NCBI GenBank assembly: GCA_964639335.1
Contig: CAZXCJ010000004.1
Span: forward strand, 1 to 43,029
Source: JAIOTH01 sp964639335
Lineage (GTDB): Bacteria; Patescibacteriota; Patescibacteriia; UBA1558; S5-K13
Length of the DNA: 43,029 nucleotides
Direction of reading: 5' to 3'
Shown in pieces: positions 31,565 to 38,761 of this stretch (within the stretch, counting starts at the first letter, position 1; each line of letters starts with the position of its first letter). A program made the translations under genes and the position numbers. The notes under the pieces are model-generated. The model ran no database searches and was not told where the DNA came from. It saw only the letters and a list, made by a program, of their open reading frames with translations.

Positions 31565-31641
31565 TGGGCATTAGGCAATGGGCACTAATAATCAACCCAA
31601 TGACTAACGACTTCTTTATTAAAATGTAATTAACTACCTAC

Positions 31642-32625
31642 TTAAACAAACTTTTTAAAAAAATTATAAACCCTGTAAATCTTCTGATTATAAACCAAAT
31701 CAAAAGTACCCGGCAATCGTTTTTCTTGTCCGCCAAAGCCCTTTTTAAATCTTGTGAAGCCAAGCCATTTGTCATTTTGGCTATCCTCTTTAGCAATTCC
31801 CCAAAAATCATATATTTTAAAACCTCTTTCTTTGGCCCACTTAATTTGCTCCCATTGCAATAAATGTGGAGCCATTACATTCCTGTCTTTGTTAGATGAT
31901 GCGCCATGTAAATAAGTTATTGTATCGCCAAAATTAACTACAATATTAGCAACTAGAATATTATTTTGATATTCGGCGGTCCAAAGATTAAAATTCTCTA
32001 ATTCTAACATTTGAGCATAATACTTTTTAGAATGCGGGGTAAAGCCGTCTCTTTGGGAAGTCTTTTCTATTAATTTCCAAAAAACGTCAATAGCCTTTTT
32101 ATTATTATTTATCTTTTTTACAATAACTCCTTTTTTTTCTGCTAATCTGATATTATATCTGGTTTTTTGGTGCATGTCTGCTAATAATTCATCTTCGCTT
32201 TTTTCTAAATCTAATAATAAAGTTCGGCTGGGCTGAAAATCTTTAACACCGGAAATGTTTTCTAAATTAAAATTAAAAATTGGTTCAAATCTAAAAAACA
32301 CTTCACCTGTTTTTTTGGTTTGAATACTTAAATCTCTAAGGACTTTTAAAATTAATTTTAAATATTTATTTTTATCCTGAGTTTTGTCAATAATAATAGG
32401 TCCGCGGGCAATATATAAACAACTATAATTCAAAAATATTTTCTTTTGTATAATAGAAGCCGCGGCCAAAATTTCGTCCTTTTCTATATAGCCGATTTGC
32501 CAAACCTTATTGCCCATACTTTCCTGAAATTTATTCCAAACCGAACTTTGTAAAAATTGGGCATATTTTTGCCCACTTACAAAATTATCTAATTCTTGAT
32601 TTGTTAATTCTTTGATCATATACAA
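31642..32625 (-). CDS. FemX/FemAB-like peptidoglycan bridge aminoacyltransferase
   Basis: The 327-residue protein has the double GNAT fold of the FemABX family. The first GNAT-like half begins FLQSSVWNKFQESMGNKVW, and the second contains HQKTRYNIRLAEKKGVIVKK, which is typical of this family. The segment LHGASSNKDRNVMAPHLLQWEQIKWAKERGFKIYDFWGIA completes the match. Such enzymes move an amino acid from aminoacyl-tRNA onto lipid-linked muropeptide to build interpeptide bridges. The substrate is not predictable. Two in-frame ATGs (MYMIKE) are possible; the first is listed. The start is fused to ATTAGTAT-type repeat sequence and has no SD. Confidence 0.87.
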   Translation of the reverse strand: MYMIKELTNQELDNFVSGQKYAQFLQSSVWNKFQESMGNKVWQIGYIEKDEILAAASIIQKKIFLNYSCLYIARGPIIIDKTQDKNKYLKLILKVLRDLSIQTKKTGEVFFRFEPIFNFNLENISGVKDFQPSRTLLLDLEKSEDELLADMHQKTRYNIRLAEKKGVIVKKINNNKKAIDVFWKLIEKTSQRDGFTPHSKKYYAQMLELENFNLWTAEYQNNILVANIVVNFGDTITYLHGASSNKDRNVMAPHLLQWEQIKWAKERGFKIYDFWGIAKEDSQNDKWLGFTRFKKGFGGQEKRLPGTFDLVYNQKIYRVYNFFKKFV

Positions 32626-32811
32626 ATATTAAAATACTAATATGCTAATCTGATACCAACCTGCCTTCGCCGAAGCGACTACGCGCAGGCAGGTAATACA
32701 AATACCATGCTAATAATTAAGACTATATAAATTAACTAAAATATTTATTTGTATTGTATTGGTCTTATTGGTATACCATTTGTAAATTGGCATTATTGTC
32801 ATCAATACTAC
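32626..32811. repeat. Composite intergenic repeat with GC hairpin, second locus
   Basis: ATACTAATATGCTAATC and GATACCAA come first, then the hairpin 32660-32693 (CCTGCC...GGCAGG around TTCGCCGAAGCGACTACGCG). AATACAAATAC words follow and the block ends with TATTGGT and TTGGTAT words. This is the module order of 1-307 and 41426-41715. Confidence 0.7.
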
Positions 32812-33384
32812 TTATCTCCTTAATAACTTAAGTGCCGCTTTAATTTTTTCAGATGTAGTTTTTGAATCTTTAGGAATTTTATTATAAACATTTCTAATCT
32901 CATCATCTGAAAAACCCAAAGCGCTTAAAGCTCCAAATATCTCATCTAATTGACTGCCCTGTCCCGCTTCTTCCTGATTGCTTAAAGCCCCAAACTTGCT
33001 TTTCAACTCTACAATAATTCTTTCTGCAGTTTTTTTACCAATTCCGGAAACTTTTCTAAACATTTCTGCATTACCGCTAATAATTGCTTCTTTTAAATCC
33101 TTAACTTCAGCAATAGACATCACATTTAAAGCTGATTTAGGGCCCACCCCGGAAACCGAAATTAATAATTTAAAAAATTCCCGGCCCGCTAAATCCGAAA
33201 AGCCATATAATTCCTGGGCGTCTTCTTTTTGTTGATGATAAATATAAAAAGACCTTTCTTCTTCAGATTTAATTTTAAATAAAAGCTTTTCTGGTAAAAA
33301 AACCTCATAGCCAATATTTTCAACTTCCAAAATAATTGACTTTTCAGTTTTATTAATGACTTTTCCTTTTAAATAGGCAATCAT
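32812..33384 (-). CDS. ruvA: Holliday junction DNA helicase subunit RuvA
   Basis: The 190-residue protein has the OB-fold start MIAYLKGKVINKTEKSIILEVENIGYEVFLP. Two helix-hairpin-helix motifs follow (LLISVSGVGPKSALNVMS and FRKVSGIGKKTAERIIVELK), then the C-terminal RuvB-contacting domain (IFGALSALGFSDDEIRNVY). RuvA tetramers hold Holliday junctions for RuvB-driven branch migration. ruvB and ruvC are not adjacent. The leader AACTTTTAACTTTAAACTAAT is G-poor, lacks an SD and closely resembles the rpsT leader. Confidence 0.96.
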   Translation of the reverse strand: MIAYLKGKVINKTEKSIILEVENIGYEVFLPEKLLFKIKSEEERSFYIYHQQKEDAQELYGFSDLAGREFFKLLISVSGVGPKSALNVMSIAEVKDLKEAIISGNAEMFRKVSGIGKKTAERIIVELKSKFGALSNQEEAGQGSQLDEIFGALSALGFSDDEIRNVYNKIPKDSKTTSEKIKAALKLLRR

Positions 33385-33466
33385 GGGATTAGTTTAAAGT
33401 TAAAAGTTAAAAGTTGCAAGTTTTTACAACTATTCTTATATTATCTTAAGTTTGAATAAGAAGCAA

Positions 33467-33495
33467 TTGACAATTTTATTGAGATAAGGTAATCT
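33467..33495 (+). promoter_or_regulatory. Candidate promoter of the PAP2-like gene
   Basis: TTGACA (33467-33472), 17 bases, TAATCT (33490-33495), upstream of the SD GGAGGA and GTG start at 33533. Confidence 0.4.
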
Positions 33496-33532
33496 AAAAT
33501 ATTAATAAAAAATAAAATCTTCGGAGGATATC

Positions 33533-34339
33533 GTGAAAATTAATGAAATAATAAAAAACATTAATGAAATAATAGAAGAAGCCGTAAAAGATAAAATTTT
33601 CTTAGTTTATCTTATAATCACCCTGACAGTTGTTTTTTTAGGTTTAGTGCTTAACCTGGGTAAATTGGAATTTATGGTTCTCATTTTGGTAATTAACATT
33701 TCCTTAGTAAGTTATGTTGTCTTTTCTTTGTTAGAAGACGAAAAAAGGAAATTAAAAATGGGTGCCATTCTAATTCTTAATTTCTTTTTATCCATGATAA
33801 TTGGCTATTTGCTTTTCTGTACTAAACCTAAATTTTCTTTGCCTCTTTTATGGCAAAGGATTGGTGATTCTCAATCTCATATCTACCTCTTTTGTTTACT
33901 TTTAATTCCTATTTTAGTCGTCCTTTTAAAAATCTTATTTAAAAAAGGAAGGGCGTTAACTGGTGGAATTGCTTCTGGACATGTTGCTTACTCTGTTAGT
34001 GTGCTAATTTTGACAATGAATGCTTTTCAAGGAAAAGGATATCTCTATTTCTTACTCCTATTTACTGTGGGTATTGTAGCTTACTCTCGGGTAAAATCCT
34101 TATCTACGTGGAGTTTGGGAGCTAAAATTACTCTTGGGTCTTTGGTTGTTTCAGCTTCTTTATTGGTTGTGCTTCGATCTATTAACATGCAAATTCCCAT
34201 TGTACTTATTATTGCTCAGATTGTTCTTGTTCTGCTTACTATAAAGGGCCTTAACTCCAAAAAGACTCATTGTATCCCTGAAATATTTTGGGGCAGCTTA
34301 ATTGGAGCGTTAACCTTTTTCATTTTAATGCTTTTTTAA
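33533..34339 (+). CDS. Membrane protein with degenerate PAP2-like motifs
   Basis: The 268-residue protein starts with GTG after a good SD (TCGGAGGA). It has about seven membrane helices. The central block GRALTGGIASGHVAYSVSVL followed by AYSRVKSLSTWSLG resembles PAP2 phosphatase motifs 2 and 3 (PSGH and SR-x5-H-x3-D). The SGH and SR residues are kept, but the second His and the Asp are replaced (S and L/G). It is therefore a PAP2-like protein with doubtful activity on lipid phosphates. Codon and base use is somewhat more T/G-rich than its neighbours, and it has its own promoter and terminator, which fits an acquired single gene. Confidence 0.55.
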   Translation: MKINEIIKNINEIIEEAVKDKIFLVYLIITLTVVFLGLVLNLGKLEFMVLILVINISLVSYVVFSLLEDEKRKLKMGAILILNFFLSMIIGYLLFCTKPKFSLPLLWQRIGDSQSHIYLFCLLLIPILVVLLKILFKKGRALTGGIASGHVAYSVSVLILTMNAFQGKGYLYFLLLFTVGIVAYSRVKSLSTWSLGAKITLGSLVVSASLLVVLRSINMQIPIVLIIAQIVLVLLTIKGLNSKKTHCIPEIFWGSLIGALTFFILMLF

Positions 34340-34347
34340 AAAACAAA

Positions 34348-34380
34348 ACCCTCAATTTTATTTTGAGGGTTTTTCTTTTT
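34348..34380 (+). terminator. Bidirectional terminator
   Basis: ACCCTCAA and TTGAGGGT form an 8-bp stem with a 7-base loop, T-rich on both strands. It ends the PAP2-like gene (+). On the other strand it lies just beyond 34390, the second stop of the interrupted transglutaminase-like gene, which supports 34390 as that gene's old end. Confidence 0.88.
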
Positions 34381-34389
34381 TTAAAAAAT

Positions 34390-34902
34390 CTACACATGAA
34401 AACCGTGGGCGTGGTCGCCAAACTTAGTTCCTAAAAAACCTGCCCAAATATCAAGATCAATCCATTGCTCTTAAATTTTAACTTTAACATATTGATGCGG
34501 ATAAATATACCAAGTTTGCGTCCATTTTAACTCTATTTCTTCAGCTTTAAATCCACTATTTATTAAAATTATTTTTAAAAGATAATTTATTGCTGTGCAA
34601 TGGATAAAATCTTGAGCATACCAAAGTTCTTCTAAATTAAAATTAAATATCTCAAAAAACTTAGTAATAGTTTTTGCTCTATTGCCTTGATATTTTTCCT
34701 TAAGCAATAAATAAACTTTTTTTATAATTTCTCCTTTTTCTAAAACCCGTAAATCATCAATTGAATTTTTTAAATCTAAAGGCAGGTCCTTAGAAATTTG
34801 TTTTTGCTTAAAATTTACATACTGAATAATCAAAAACTCTAAAAATAAAATAATTAAAATTGCTAAAATCAAATAAAACATAAAATTAAATTTAATTAAC
34901 AA
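34390..34902 (-). pseudogene. Transglutaminase-like membrane protein interrupted by an in-frame stop
   Basis: The open frame from 34902 gives 143 residues and stops at TAA (34471-34473). The same frame continues after the stop with EQWIDLDIWAGFLGTKFGDH and ends at TAG 34390-34392, giving 170 codons in all. The complete reading has an N-terminal membrane helix (8-27) and a transglutaminase-like core: Cys102 (FIHCTAINYLL), His136 (YPHQYVKVKI) and, after the stop, Asp149/Asp151 (WIDLDIW). The stop thus separates Cys and His from the Asp of the likely triad. One base change (for example TAA from GAA or AAA) explains it. The truncated protein might still be made. A sequencing error is the main alternative. 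Confidence 0.65.
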
Positions 34903-34930
34903 AAACCAATCTATCTGCTAATCTAAACCT

Positions 34931-36037
34931 ATGAATAAAAAATATCAACAAGCAGTAATTTTCGGCACTTTTGATATTCTTCATCCTGGACATATCTCTA
35001 TTTTTAATTATACAAAAAAATTAGCCAAACGGCTATTTATTATTCTTGCTCGCGATAAAAATATTGATAAACAAACTCTTTTTACCGAAGACCAACGTTT
35101 GCAAAATTTGCAAAAATTAAACCTGGCCGAAAAAATATATTTGGGAAGTTTAAATAATCCTTTGGAATTTTATTCTAAAATCAAACCAGACTTAGCCGTT
35201 CTGGGCTATGACCAAATTAAATATGTTGATTTATTAAAACGGCTAAGTATTAAGATTAAAAGAGCCCCAGCTTTTCATGCAGAACTTTTTAAAACCCAAA
35301 AGATTAAAAAAATACTAAGCGATTCTCGGGCTGGTTTTTATTTAATAAATAAAAAATCCGGTCCACCTTCTTTTAAAATAGTTAGTCTTCTGCGAAAAAC
35401 TTTAAATCTTAAAAAAATCGGCTTTGCTGGCACCTTAGACCCTCTGGCTTCAGGGTTGATGATTTTGGCCTCAGGAAAGGCAACTAAATTTTTAGATGCT
35501 TTTCATTTATTAGACAAGGTTTATGAAGCTCAAATTGAATTAGGAAAAATTTCTGACACTTTTGATGCGCAGGGTGACATAAGGACCAAAGAACATAAGA
35601 ACCAAAGAACCAGAAAACAAATTGAAGAAATTTTAAAAGAAAAATTTACTGGAAAAATCTGGCAAACTCCGCCAATTTTTAGTGCTAAAAAAATCAATGG
35701 CCAAAAAGCTTATGACTTAGCTCGTCAAGGTCAAATTCCTAAATTAAAATCTGTTCAAATTAATATTAATGAAATTAAAATCCTAAAATATAAATATCCT
35801 TATTTAGATTTAAAAATAACTTGTTCTAAGGGTACTTATATCCGTTCCATTGCCCATGATTTAGGAAAAAAATTAAAAACTGGCGGAATGCTCGTAAAAT
35901 TAAAAAGAACAAACATTGGTCCTTTTGATCTTAAAAATGTTTTAGCCCAAGAAAATATAAGTTTAGTTAATTTAAAACAAAAACAAATAGATTTATTAAA
36001 TACTCTAGATAAAATCAACCAATACTTTCTAAAATAA
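34931..36037 (+). CDS. truB: Nucleotidyltransferase domain fused to tRNA pseudouridine-55 synthase TruB
   Basis: The 368-residue protein has two domains. Residues 1-125 are a cytidylyltransferase-like fold with FGTFDILHPGHISIFNYTKK, where HPGH (18-21) is the nucleotide-binding motif; a second signature of the ISSTKIR type is not seen. Residues about 132-368 are TruB, with the catalytic Asp170 in GTLDPLASG, then KVYEAQIELGKISDTFDAQGD, PIFSAKKINGQKAYDLAR and GTYIRSIAHDLG. TruB makes pseudouridine 55 in tRNA T-loops. In most bacteria truB stands alone, and ribF, which has a similar N-terminal fold, is often its neighbour, so this may reflect a ribF-derived domain. It is divergent from the interrupted gene by 28 bp. 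Confidence 0.9.
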   Translation: MNKKYQQAVIFGTFDILHPGHISIFNYTKKLAKRLFIILARDKNIDKQTLFTEDQRLQNLQKLNLAEKIYLGSLNNPLEFYSKIKPDLAVLGYDQIKYVDLLKRLSIKIKRAPAFHAELFKTQKIKKILSDSRAGFYLINKKSGPPSFKIVSLLRKTLNLKKIGFAGTLDPLASGLMILASGKATKFLDAFHLLDKVYEAQIELGKISDTFDAQGDIRTKEHKNQRTRKQIEEILKEKFTGKIWQTPPIFSAKKINGQKAYDLARQGQIPKLKSVQININEIKILKYKYPYLDLKITCSKGTYIRSIAHDLGKKLKTGGMLVKLKRTNIGPFDLKNVLAQENISLVNLKQKQIDLLNTLDKINQYFLK

Positions 36038-36041
36038 AAAA

Positions 36042-36062
36042 CCAGCCATTATTCATGACTGG
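36042..36062 (-). terminator. Terminator of the unknown gene 36076-36762
   Basis: On the minus strand, CCAGTCAT pairs with ATGGCTGG (one G-T) around GAATA, followed by TTTTTTATTTT, 13 bases after the stop. Confidence 0.75.
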
Positions 36063-36075
36063 AATGGGAACTTCA

Positions 36076-36762
36076 TTATAAAAATTTAATTTTATATTTT
36101 TTGATCATATCTTGGTCAAAAACCTTTTTAAACATTCTGGGGTTTTTTTCCAAATATTGCCTTACAAAATCTCGACAACGATTCTTACACGTCTTATAGC
36201 CAGATTTAATTTTCCAGAGACGCTTTAGAATTTCAACTACATAATGAGATTCGTCTACTTTTGAAAAAGTCGCTAAAACTTTTTCTAAAAACGGCAAGGT
36301 TTCCAAGGGAATCATTATATCAGAATCAAATAGCATAAGAACACCAGCATTCTTATAGTCATCTTCATCTATGGAAGCCTTCCAGAAATATTTCCAAATT
36401 TTTAATTTATTCTCCTTCTTTAATTTAGTATTGATAAAATACGCCATGAAAAAATGGTTAGTGCGTGCATAAACACTATCTATAATATCTAGAATAATAT
36501 CCCCCTCTCCTATTTTTTGAAGAAAAATTATAGCTTTTTCTAGTAATTCTTCTTGGTCGTCCTCTAAAATTTCTTTACTGTCCTTCAAAATCTTTTTCAT
36601 CACTAAATCAACATTATTCCTATTAGCTACAAAACTCAGAATTATACTGACTAAATCTTTGTCCCATTCTTTAGAAAACTTCATGGGTCCACTAAAGGAT
36701 ATTAAATCTTCACCTGAAGTTAAGTCTGGTATAATACCAGCATTGTCTTTTTTATCAGCCAT
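36076..36762 (-). CDS. Unknown helical cytosolic protein
   Basis: The 228-residue protein is predicted all-helical and acidic to neutral, with repeated helix pairs (LLEKAIIFLQKIGEGDIILDIID, KLKIWKYFWKASIDEDDYKNAG, VLATFSKVDESHYVVEILKRLWK). These recall HEAT- or TPR-type scaffolds, although no repeat consensus is clear. There is no signal or membrane segment. The C-terminal part is basic with two Cys (YKTCKNRCRDF). I do not recognise the family. It has a strong SD (AGGAGGA), its own terminator, and an inverted repeat near its probable promoter, so it is an independently controlled single gene of the SD-led class. Confidence 0.55.
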   Translation of the reverse strand: MADKKDNAGIIPDLTSGEDLISFSGPMKFSKEWDKDLVSIILSFVANRNNVDLVMKKILKDSKEILEDDQEELLEKAIIFLQKIGEGDIILDIIDSVYARTNHFFMAYFINTKLKKENKLKIWKYFWKASIDEDDYKNAGVLMLFDSDIMIPLETLPFLEKVLATFSKVDESHYVVEILKRLWKIKSGYKTCKNRCRDFVRQYLEKNPRMFKKVFDQDMIKKYKIKFL

Positions 36763-36801
36763 ATATTCCTCCTGGAATTTTTTATTTTATTTTTTGATCT
36801 A

Positions 36802-36825
36802 TTTAAGATATTATCGTATCTTAAA
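36802..36825 (-). promoter_or_regulatory. Operator-like inverted repeat upstream of the unknown gene
   Basis: TTTAAGATA and TATCTTAAA are perfect 9-bp arms with 6 bases between them. On the minus strand the centre reads TACGATAAT, which could be a -10 box, so a repressor site over the promoter is possible. Confidence 0.4.
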
Positions 36826-36855
36826 CACTTTCTCTAAAAAAAGCAAGCGAATGTC

Positions 36856-36884
36856 TTGAAATAATCCTATTACTATGTTATATT
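36856..36884 (+). promoter_or_regulatory. rpsT: Candidate rpsT promoter
   Basis: TTGAAA (36856-36861), 17 bases, TATATT (36879-36884, 5/6 to the -10 consensus), 84 bases before the rpsT start. Confidence 0.55.
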
Positions 36885-36967
36885 ATCCTCACGTTTACCA
36901 AGAATAAAATCATTGCTCTAAATATATAACTTTAAACTTGTAACTTTTAAACTTTAAACTAATTACT

Positions 36968-37228
36968 ATGCCTATTAAAAAATCCGCAATGAAAGAATTG
37001 CGAAAAACAGAGAAAAGAACTGCACGAAATAATTTAGTAAAAAGAAGATTAAAAAATCTAATTAAAAAATTAGATAAAATTTTGAATTCTGAAGACAAAA
37101 CAGAAGCTAAAAAAATATATGATAGAATTCAAAAAATCGTTGATAAGGCCTCAAAAAACCGACCTTTTAAAAAAGGAAAAGCCGATAGAATTAAATCTAG
37201 AATGGCCCGCAAAATAAACCGATTCTAA
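36968..37228 (+). CDS. rpsT: Small ribosomal subunit protein S20
   Basis: The 86-residue, very basic helical protein has the S20 layout. The start MPIKKSAMKELRKTEKRTARN is typical, the middle is a long helix with DKILNSEDKTEAKKIYDRIQKIVDKA, and the end is FKKGKADRIKSRMARKINRF. It binds 16S rRNA in the 30S body. The leader (36900-36967) is nearly G-free with TTTAAACTTTAAACTAAT words, no SD, and closely resembles the ruvA leader. A promoter is seen at 36856-36884. Confidence 0.95.
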   Translation: MPIKKSAMKELRKTEKRTARNNLVKRRLKNLIKKLDKILNSEDKTEAKKIYDRIQKIVDKASKNRPFKKGKADRIKSRMARKINRF

Positions 37229-37292
37229 TATACAAATGAATACTAATTATACCAATAGATAGTATCACTCTAAAAAATTAAAAGAAAAGCGT

Positions 37293-37685
37293 ATGAAAAA
37301 TGATAAATTATTTTATCCCAAATTATCCTATTTGATTACTGGGATTTGTTTTGATGTCCACAATAAACTTGGACGATATGCTAAAGAAAAGCAATACGGA
37401 AACTTATTAGAAAACGAATTTAAAAAAAATAATTTAACTTATAAAAGAGAATACAAAACCGAAATCACTAACAACATTAATATAATAGATTTTCTCATTA
37501 ATAATAAAATTATAATAGAAATAAAAGCCAAAAAAGTGATAGTCAGAGATGACTATTATCAACTTCAAAGATATTTACAAGCATCAAAAATAAAACTAGG
37601 TTTATTAATAAATTTTAGAGATAGATATTTAAAACCAATTCGAGTGATTAGAATTGATACCGATGTAAGAAAAAAATTTATTTAA
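37293..37685 (+). CDS. GxxExxY family protein
   Basis: The 130-residue protein belongs to the GxxExxY family, named after the motif near the N-terminus. Here the motif region reads KLGRYAKEKQYGNLLENEF. The core IDFLINNKIIIEIKAKK is like the active-site strand pair of PD-(D/E)xK nucleases, with D and ExK present, and LGLLINFRDRYLKPIRVIRI closes the fold. A nuclease or nucleic-acid role is inferred from the fold only. It lies 64 bp after rpsT. It is followed by a 35-bp ATTAGTAT repeat. Confidence 0.82.
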   Translation: MKNDKLFYPKLSYLITGICFDVHNKLGRYAKEKQYGNLLENEFKKNNLTYKREYKTEITNNINIIDFLINNKIIIEIKAKKVIVRDDYYQLQRYLQASKIKLGLLINFRDRYLKPIRVIRIDTDVRKKFI

Positions 37686-37686
37686 T

Positions 37687-37721
37687 ATTAGTATAATTAG
37701 TACAATTAGTATATTAGCATC
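37687..37721 (+). repeat. 35-bp ATTAGTAT repeat, copy 2
   Basis: The sequence is 34/35 identical to 22620-22654. It lies between the convergent GxxExxY gene and holA, so here it does not precede a start codon. Confidence 0.8.
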
Positions 37722-37725
37722 ATGC

Positions 37726-38700
37726 TTAAAAACTAAGAATAAATAAATCTATTAAGGTCTTGGATTTTAATTTAGAAGATTTGATTTTCTGGTCTAATCC
37801 TAAAAGTTTGTGATATATTTCCTTTAAATTATCTAAAGAGTATAGCTTAACTGCGGTCATGCTCTTTTTGATTACAAAAGGATGTAAAGATAAATAGCTA
37901 GATAATTTATTTTCTACTATGCCCTCCTTTAAGGCCGCTTTTATTTTCAAAAGAATTCTAAATTGTCTAATAATCATAGTTAAAAGATATATAGAATTAA
38001 CGCCTGAGTTAATCTGATCATCTAAAAGCATCAGAGCCATTTTTTTATTATTTTGAGCTAAATAATCTGAAAAAAGGAAAATGTCATCATTTAAAATTGT
38101 GCTGATTAAACCTTTAAAATCTTGCTCTTTAATCTCTTTAGTTTTTGTATAATTAGAAACTTTATCTATTTCATTTTTTAAAATCCACAAATTATTTCCA
38201 GCTATAGATAAAATTAAATCTGCAGATTTTTTATCTATAACTTTTCCATTCTTTTTGAACTCTTCTTGAATCCATTGAATGGTTTTGTAATTATCTAATT
38301 TTTTAAACTCTTGGCTATATTCAGAATTATTCAATTTCTTAAAAATTTTTAATCTGACGCCGGACAAGGGCTCTTTTCTAGAATGAGGAAGCCCAGATTC
38401 ATAAAAAACTATAATATTATCGTCTTGATTATTTTTTAATTTATCCAAATAATTTAAAACAATATCCCCTAAATTTTTAGTAATGTCTTGTTTTAATAAA
38501 TTTTTAATAATAATTAATTTTTTCCGGGCCAAAAAACCGGTCTGAAAAAATTCTTTAGAAAATTTTTCTACTGTGATATTTTCATCTAATAAGACAATAT
38601 TATAACCTGACTCATCAACATCTTTAATGAATTTATTTTTGATTTCTTTTAATTTTTCTCGAGAACGATAATCATCCTCACCATATAAGAAAAAAAGCAT
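37726..38700 (-). CDS. holA: DNA polymerase III delta subunit
   Basis: The 324-residue protein matches HolA. The N-terminal RecA-like domain starts MLFFLYGEDDYRSREKLKEI and includes FFQTGFLARKKLIIIKNLL. The middle has IQWIQEEFKKNGKVIDKKSADLIL and NLWILKNEIDKVSNYT, and the C-terminal collar domain has DDIFLFSDYLAQNNKKMAL and MIIRQFRILLKIKAAL. Delta opens the sliding clamp within the clamp loader. It lies just downstream of polA on the same strand (about 60 bp). Its leader has AAGTTTCAAGTTTCAAGTT words and no SD. Confidence 0.9.
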   Translation of the reverse strand: MLFFLYGEDDYRSREKLKEIKNKFIKDVDESGYNIVLLDENITVEKFSKEFFQTGFLARKKLIIIKNLLKQDITKNLGDIVLNYLDKLKNNQDDNIIVFYESGLPHSRKEPLSGVRLKIFKKLNNSEYSQEFKKLDNYKTIQWIQEEFKKNGKVIDKKSADLILSIAGNNLWILKNEIDKVSNYTKTKEIKEQDFKGLISTILNDDIFLFSDYLAQNNKKMALMLLDDQINSGVNSIYLLTMIIRQFRILLKIKAALKEGIVENKLSSYLSLHPFVIKKSMTAVKLYSLDNLKEIYHKLLGLDQKIKSSKLKSKTLIDLFILSF

Positions 38701-38761
38701 AAATTTAGTTTAGGGTTGCAGGCTACAAGCACTTTTAACTTGAAACTTGAAACTTTCTAAC

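Noticed and set aside
34471..34473. Read-through or selenocysteine at the internal stop of the transglutaminase-like gene
   Set aside because: The codon is TAA, not TGA, and no recoding element is apparent; a nonsense mutation or error is simpler.
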